From NCBI GenBank assembly GCA_033220425.1, contig JASNWA010000002.1:1-64000 (forward strand): a stretch of 64,000 bases of DNA, written 5' to 3'. This document shows positions 58,301 to 64,000 of the stretch, piece by piece. The stretch's first letter is position 1, and each line of letters begins with the position of its first letter. The position numbers and the translations under genes were made by a program. The DNA comes from Lepraria neglecta. Taxonomy: Eukaryota; Ascomycota; Lecanoromycetes; Lecanorales; Stereocaulaceae. Under the pieces are notes generated by a model. That model worked only from the letters and a program-made list of their open reading frames with translations. It had not been told where the DNA came from and ran no database searches.

Positions 58301-61300
58301 TCCTTCTTGACTAAGAAAAGGTAGAATTAGCCGCTACAGTCGACGATACTAATCTAAGTATATCCTTATACAGACGATACGATATCGCTTTAGAGTAGTA
58401 AAGGATAATTATCAGAGACGGTGATTTTATTAAGTCTACGAATATCGACTACGACGCGTCCCTTCCGCCTCGGAGTCTTTTCCGGACCTTCGTAGATAGC
58501 TTTCTATACGACAAATACTAGGAAAGCGAACGGTAAAGGTTTAGTAGACTACGATATCTTTCCCTGCTTATATATCTTATCGAACTTTTCGTTAATAAGG
58601 GCCCAGGTATCAGGGCTAAGAGGATATACCTTATTGCCGAGTTTGGCGTTAGAAGATTACTAATTTATTGTAACAGGAATAGTTAGCCATTCAGATTCCG
58701 GGAGGTCGATTATATCTCCAGTATCTTCCTAGATTCGAGGGTGTTCCTCCGTAAGCTTCTGAATGGCGGAGATATCTTCCATTTTACTATAGATAGTAAT
58801 ACCGTTAGCAAGCTTCATTTCTATAGTAGGATTAATATGAGTTCATGTAATTGCCGGCCTTGGGTCCAGTATCTTAGTCAATTCGGAAACTACAGATTCT
58901 TCGCTATATATAGTCTTCGCTGCCAACGAATGATTATCTAGGTCAATAGGGTAGGTTTCTTCCGCTTTATACTCTACTACTAAGCCTATACATTATCGAC
59001 GACTAATAATAAGAGGCGTATTCTTTTTATTTCGAACGTTTATAAAGTCGACTCTAGAGTTGATAAAATAGGTATATATACCTGCAGTATAAGGCTCGAA
59101 GAGGAAATCTCTGTCAGGCAATTATATATTACCTCTAACTATTATAGTAACCTGAGCTATAGACCGCGGTAGAACTTCCTGACATTATTCGGAGCGTATA
59201 ACGCGACGAATATAGACATTATCTCTAGCGGTAGTCTGAATAGGAACCGAGACGTTATTATAGCTCCCGAAGATGACCTTATTATATAGTAGGTCAATAG
59301 TAACCTATTTAGGTCCTAAGACGTCCATTCCGATAAGTATATTTACCTTCAAATTATCTATAATATAGAAATCTCAGGTGATTTTAATCGTAACCGAGTC
59401 TCCTACTTCTAATTCTCCGTCTATATAGAAGTCAAGGGTAGTCTATTCGGCTATAGTATATCTATTCAAGCCGATCTCGCGCAGCGTAATAGGTAACTTA
59501 TATACCTTCATTTCAAAGGTAGGAATTCGCCTTTTCAGAAAAGTACGATCGATCATAGTCATTAGGCATCCTGTATCAAGATATCCCGGCTTACAAGGAG
59601 TATTCGGGGATAAGGTAATTTATCTAGTAAGGTAGTACTATAAACGGAAAGACAGGCTATTAAGAGATAACCGGGGTACTATAGATTTGATCACCTCGCC
59701 TTTATTAATCACCTTCGTTAGTTATAATACTAGGTTAATTAATAGTACTAGTACCTCTTTAGCAGGTATAGGATTAACTAACTTCTTCGCAGAAGCCTTA
59801 GTACAGCGGTATATTTTCGCCTTAACGTATATATGAAGTAGATTATTTAAAGGAAAATCTGCCTTATAGTAACGACATACGGAACGGTACCCTATCTTGC
59901 CAGTAGAGATATAGTACAAGACTACCACGAATCCTATATCGACGTCTTCTAACTCCTTCTTTTCCTCGGGAGGGACTAATTCTTAGGCGTTATAGAAGTT
60001 CTTATTAGTGCCTGTATAGTAGCCGTAGGGATCTTGAGGATTATAATCCGTGCCTACGTGATATCCTTCGGTAGCTCCGTCTGCTCCATACCCGTAGTTT
60101 TCATCCTGGAAGTTATTATAGTAGACTTCCTGACCGAAGTAGACCGGCTGTATTAGGAGTACTGGTAGACCGTAATTCTGATTACCGTAGCTTCGATTAC
60201 TATAGCCATACTGCCTCGGAGGGTAGTACAGGCGTCCACCACGGTTCCTATAGTTCTAATTCTGTCGACTCGCGGAGTAAGGGTTTTAATTTGGCTGTAT
60301 ATTTCCGGCGGTAATTATAAAGGGTTACTTCGGAGGAGGAAGCGCATTTCTTAGAGGCTAGTTCTAGCCTGCAGCTTAACTAGAAGCCTACTGAGGTAGT
60401 TACGTTATCTATATATTAGTAATATAAGCTGGCTAAGTATAAGGCGCTTGAAATAGATTAGAATGAAAAGGCTATCCTAGCTACTAATATCCGTATTACA
60501 GAGGAAATCCTCCTATTATCAGTCTATTCTACTAAAAAGGCCGCTGCTAATATTACTATAGACGATACGGTAATAAAGAGTACCTACCTTGCCGTCCCGG
60601 CGGCAAGAATTTCTCCTTACTAGAACGTTCGTGTTAATTATCCCTATCCTTTTTACATTCCCTGATTTCCTTCCGAGTATCCTTATACTGTTACTCCTTC
60701 TATAACTATATTCGATACTATATTTCCTTCCTACTCTTCAGCTACTCGATGAATTCTTAGAGGGTCGTATTCGTAGTCGGAGGAGGAATCGTAGCCTAGA
60801 ATTCCATATCAAGGTGATTCTATACCTATATAGCCTGTATATGTTCTTCAGTGATCCCGGCCTGCACTATATATTTGGATACGTTCTAGACATACACCGA
60901 TGGGTCGTTTCGTTTACTCGTATCCCTCGAAGTATAGGACTATCGGCTCAATTCTTCTAAAGCCGTAGATATCGTAATCTTGAAATGATCCTATAACCTG
61001 GCGATTTGGCGTTAGAGGCCGGTTAGTAGCTATATTATAGTATCCTTTTCGTCCTGGGAAAGAATCTTAAGCTACTAATTTGCTACCGCCCCGCGGAAGT
61101 AACTATTTAGATTCTTTCTTACTACCTCTTCGCCTTTTATAATAGCGAAGTCTTAGGTACAACTATAGAAAGTATAGACTTCTCGGAAGATTAATTCTCT
61201 GGGATTCGGTATAATATCACTAGTACCCTAAGACTCTGGATAATCCGGGTGAAAGAAACCAAGTTCATGGGTACAGAAAGCTCTACTACCAGATTAATTC

Positions 61301-61659
61301 GATTAACCAGCTTCTCCAGGTTCTCCGGTAGGGCCTAGTAGTCCTAGGGGTCCAACTAGACCTCGGAACTTATATAGATTATAACTTGCCAGAGTATTGT
61401 TTACCGCTTCTGGCACCGTAGCTCGTATAGCTTGAATTATAGTATTATATAGTACAGTATCGACGCCAGGAGGGGCCTACAGTATCTCGCCATTTCCTTA
61501 TTATTAGTTCCCTAGATTCTAAGGAGCTCTATATTACTAGGGAGTAAACGGAGGCTGACCTCCCCTCTAGTTGAAATTTCCGAAGCCTAGTCCTCCTGAT
61601 AAACTACTCTATCCGCTATTATTCCCTCCTATAGGCATTATAGTTAATCCGTTCGGGAA

Positions 61660-62177
61660 TAAAACCCGCCTTATAATATCGTCTATAGTATAGGTCTTGC
61701 CTAGTAGAAGAAACCTCCTTAGGGCTAACGGACTAGCTAAAAGAGAACTAGATAGAGAGAGAACTAGTAAGGACTACGAGGTTAATAAATACTGACGTAC
61801 CTTTTCTCGAGCTACTCGTGAAATCTAAGGGCTTAGAAGCTCGTCTGTATCTTCCGTTTAGTCGACCTTCCAGACTTCGAAATACTCAGAGTCTCTATAA
61901 AATCTGACTCCGTTAGTAAATATAGCTAAAGCCTCTGCGAGAGACGAGGGATACTTCTAAGTAAGTAGAAATATAAAAGGAACTTCCTTCGCGTCGACTT
62001 CTAACGAGTTAACTTCTAAGGGATCGACTAAGAGAGCCCTGCTGTTAGAACGACCACGTCTTATATAAGGTTTACTACCCCTAAGAACGTCTATTAGCGG
62101 ATTATATATATCAATGATCGAAAGAATAACTTAATAGTATAATACATTAATGTTCTTTTCGTACGCGTTGACGTTAT
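61660..62177. other. Leader region of retroelement E, cut by B2
   Basis: TA-rich sequence upstream of the gag start of E, with GAGAGAGAACTAG and TCGACTTCTAACGAGTTAAC. No LTR start was found before B2 begins at 62,178, which suggests that B2 is nested in E. Confidence 0.45.
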
Positions 62178-62585
62178 TGTTAGAACCATGGGTTCTAACA
62201 GGACTGTCCTATAGGACAAGGTGCTACAGATAGGACTAGCAGCTGAAGCGATGAGCGCTGGAGCGCTGAGCGATCAAGCGATCAGGAATAATAAGCGCTG
62301 GAGCGCTGAGCGATCGAGCGCTCATGGATTGCTTGGCAGGATTTCTTATGTCTATATATACGGGGCTTTGCCCGTTGTTTGGAACAGTGTATTCAACTTG
62401 ATCAATCTTCCTGGTACTCCTTGCACTATACTTTACTAGTTATTAATATAGAACGTATTGACTACCTTCAACCACAAAGACTGCTATTCTACCTAAGTAA
62501 CTCCTCTCCTATAGAAGCATAAGACGCCTACACCCATACCCGGTTATCACACCGTTAGGTAAACGATCGGACGTAGGTCATAACA
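62178..62585 (+). repeat. 5' LTR of retroelement B2
   Basis: TGTTAGAACCATGGG...GGTCATAACA, with the same paired GAGCGCTGGAGCGCTGAGCG modules as B1. Confidence 0.92.
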
Positions 62586-64000
62586 CTTTGAACACCCTAA
62601 GGGATAAGTTCTTCAGCAACTTCAGGCAGAAACCCTACCCTAAGCACCTCAACGGTTACTGGCCAGAGACGCTATACCATAGACGAAGGATCTAGAAAAA
62701 GGATCAAGGTTATAGTACCAGACCTATACTATAGAGACAGGGATAAGCTTGAGCCATAGCTTATACAAGTACAACTATACCTTCTATTCCAGGGAGACTT
62801 GCTCCTAGTAACCAGATATACTACCTTCGCTATATCCTACCTACGAGGACAGGCCTAAAAGTAGGTCGAACCTTTCCTAAAGAAGTATATAGAAGACGAC
62901 GACGAAGACGGCGACGTTAAGTTATAGATAGAAAGTATACCAAAGTTTATAGTTAAAATCCGCCGTATATTCAGACCTTCTAATAAGGCAAACGTAGTAA
63001 TACGTATTATTTAGTATATAAAGTAGAAGAAGTCAGCGTTAGAGTTTTCAACTCAGTTTCAAATATACGCTACTAAAATAGGCTAGGATAATAATACGCT
63101 AATAATAATATATTATTAGGGCCTTAAAGATAATATTAAAGACGAGCTTATAAGATTCGGAGGAGTAATTAATACTCTAGACGGACTTATAGAGAATACG
63201 ATCGAGATTAATAATAAGCTATTCGAATAATCTATAGAGAAGTAGTATAACGGAGGAGTTAGCGGAACCTAGTAAGAAGGATTCTTTTCGAAAACAAGGA
63301 ATTACTAATAAGACTACGGGGAATATAATACTTATTGTAGTATAGTGCTAATAGAGATTAACTTTATCTAGATAGGAAAGAAGAAAGGAAACTTTAAAGG
63401 GAAAAAGCAGTATAGGGGAAAGAAAGTAATTACTTACTATAGCTATAGCAAACTGGGCTATATAGCTAGAGACTACAGGTCGAAGAATATAGTATACCGA
63501 CCGCAGATTAATATAATAGAAGGAGGACCTCTAGATAACGAGGAAAACTCCGAAGGAATATAGCTACCCTACGATATAGAAGAATTAGATCAGGATTCGG
63601 AAGATAATACCTTCGAATTAGAATTTAATAAAGAAGTATAGAGGTATTACTATAGGGATAGTAACAGATTTTAATAATATAAGATAGGTTAGGAATAACG
63701 GAAAGCTAGTCTAGAGAGACTAGTATCGATACCCGAACCTAGATCTACTATATCCCAAGTAGAAGGAAAATTGCCGGAAGTTAGAGAACCTTAATCGGAT
63801 AAAGATAAATATAAACTCTTCGACAAGATCGAAAGCAAAGTATAAGGTATACTAAATAAGCAACTATCTATAAAACCTAAATGGGACGAACCTATACGAG
63901 ACTATCAATACGATAGGGAATATTAGTAATATAGCGAGATTCCATATACTGAGTATATATTACCTGATTATTTAATATATAGAGAAGAAAGGGGCTATCT
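62178..64000 (+). mobile_element. Retroelement B2: second copy of B, runs off the window
   Basis: The 5' LTR (62,178-62,585, 408 bp) matches the B1 LTR, except for a short missing segment after TTCAACTTG. The internal region follows B1 (CTTTGAACACCCTAAGGGAT, then gag) to the window end, including the zinc-knuckle stretch near 63,440. Most differences from B1 are transitions. It is a broken fossil; its 3' part is outside the window. Confidence 0.92.

Larger units (their letters stand above)
55270..62177 (-). mobile_element. Retroelement E: minus-strand Ty3/gypsy fossil
   Basis: Read right to left on the minus strand: gag from about 61,640 (MPIGGNNS, then a collagen-like GPLGLLGPTGEPGEAG stretch) to about 60,000, a CRYYKADFPLNN zinc-finger-like segment (59,722-59,928), protease (about 59,300-59,600), reverse transcriptase (57,900-58,700), RNase H (57,250-57,700), integrase with a CPDC zinc-binding start (56,100-57,200, including 56,599-56,847), and a chromodomain (YLVKWKGWGP-type, near 55,720). 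The left end is near 55,270 and no LTR pair is defined; the right LTR may lie beyond B2. It is a distinct lineage from B and D, with many breaks. Confidence 0.85.

Overview
The window looks like an accessory or heterochromatic stretch of a filamentous ascomycete (Pezizomycotina) chromosome. The basis is gene style (short fungal introns, a fungal multi-span membrane-protein family), chromodomain Ty3/gypsy retrotransposons, and damage typical of repeat-induced point mutation (RIP): TA-rich repeats whose coding frames are filled with TAG/TAA, and LTR pairs that differ by transitions. No tRNA, rRNA, CRISPR array or intact housekeeping gene was found.

Region 1 (1-9.4 kb) is GC-rich and little RIPed. 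Two arrays of a ~172-bp satellite (1-893 and 2595-3712), each opened by the same head sequence, alternate with minus-strand genes. These are an apparently intact two-exon gene (1380-2501, 242 codons) with a cysteine-peptidase-like His/Cys layout and an intron packed with an AAGY microsatellite; a very long, lightly broken frame of unknown function (3723-8185, ~1490 codons); and a short basic-region frame (8366-9005). A perfect 33-bp inverted repeat (9283-9378) follows. This may be one undescribed composite element.

Region 2 (9.4-19.2 kb) is a graveyard of non-retroviral fungal genes: a tandem duplication, an Asn/Gly-repeat frame, an unknown minus-strand gene, a decayed multi-span membrane protein (12.5-15.0 kb), a small foldback element, a plus-strand pseudogene interrupted by stops with no visible frame change (15.6-16.4 kb), and a decayed Lys/Ser-rich protein with a SAM-like C-terminus (17.3-19.2 kb).

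Region 3 (19.2-64 kb) is nested repeats. Retroelement A (19.16-22.48 kb) carries a ~1-kb Helitron-like insert and a 583-bp TA-flanked MITE in its LTR. A decayed locus with DUF6532-like and tandem SNF2-helicase-like genes (22.77-23.77 plus 36.25-44.7 kb) was split by retroelement C (23,769-36,248, TSD GGTAC), itself split by retroelement B1 (29,236-35,806, TSD TATAG). Retroelement D (44,737-52,499) holds a second Helitron-like copy. An unknown decayed minus-strand gene (53.1-55.1 kb) is followed by minus-strand retroelement E (~55.3-62.2 kb), and a second B copy (B2, from 62,178) runs off the end. All retroelements are broken fossils.

The points most worth following up are the satellite-flanked three-gene cassette, the SNF2/DUF6532 locus, the Helitron-like family with internal ~248-bp repeats, and a Cys-rich antisense frame shared by retroelements B and D.
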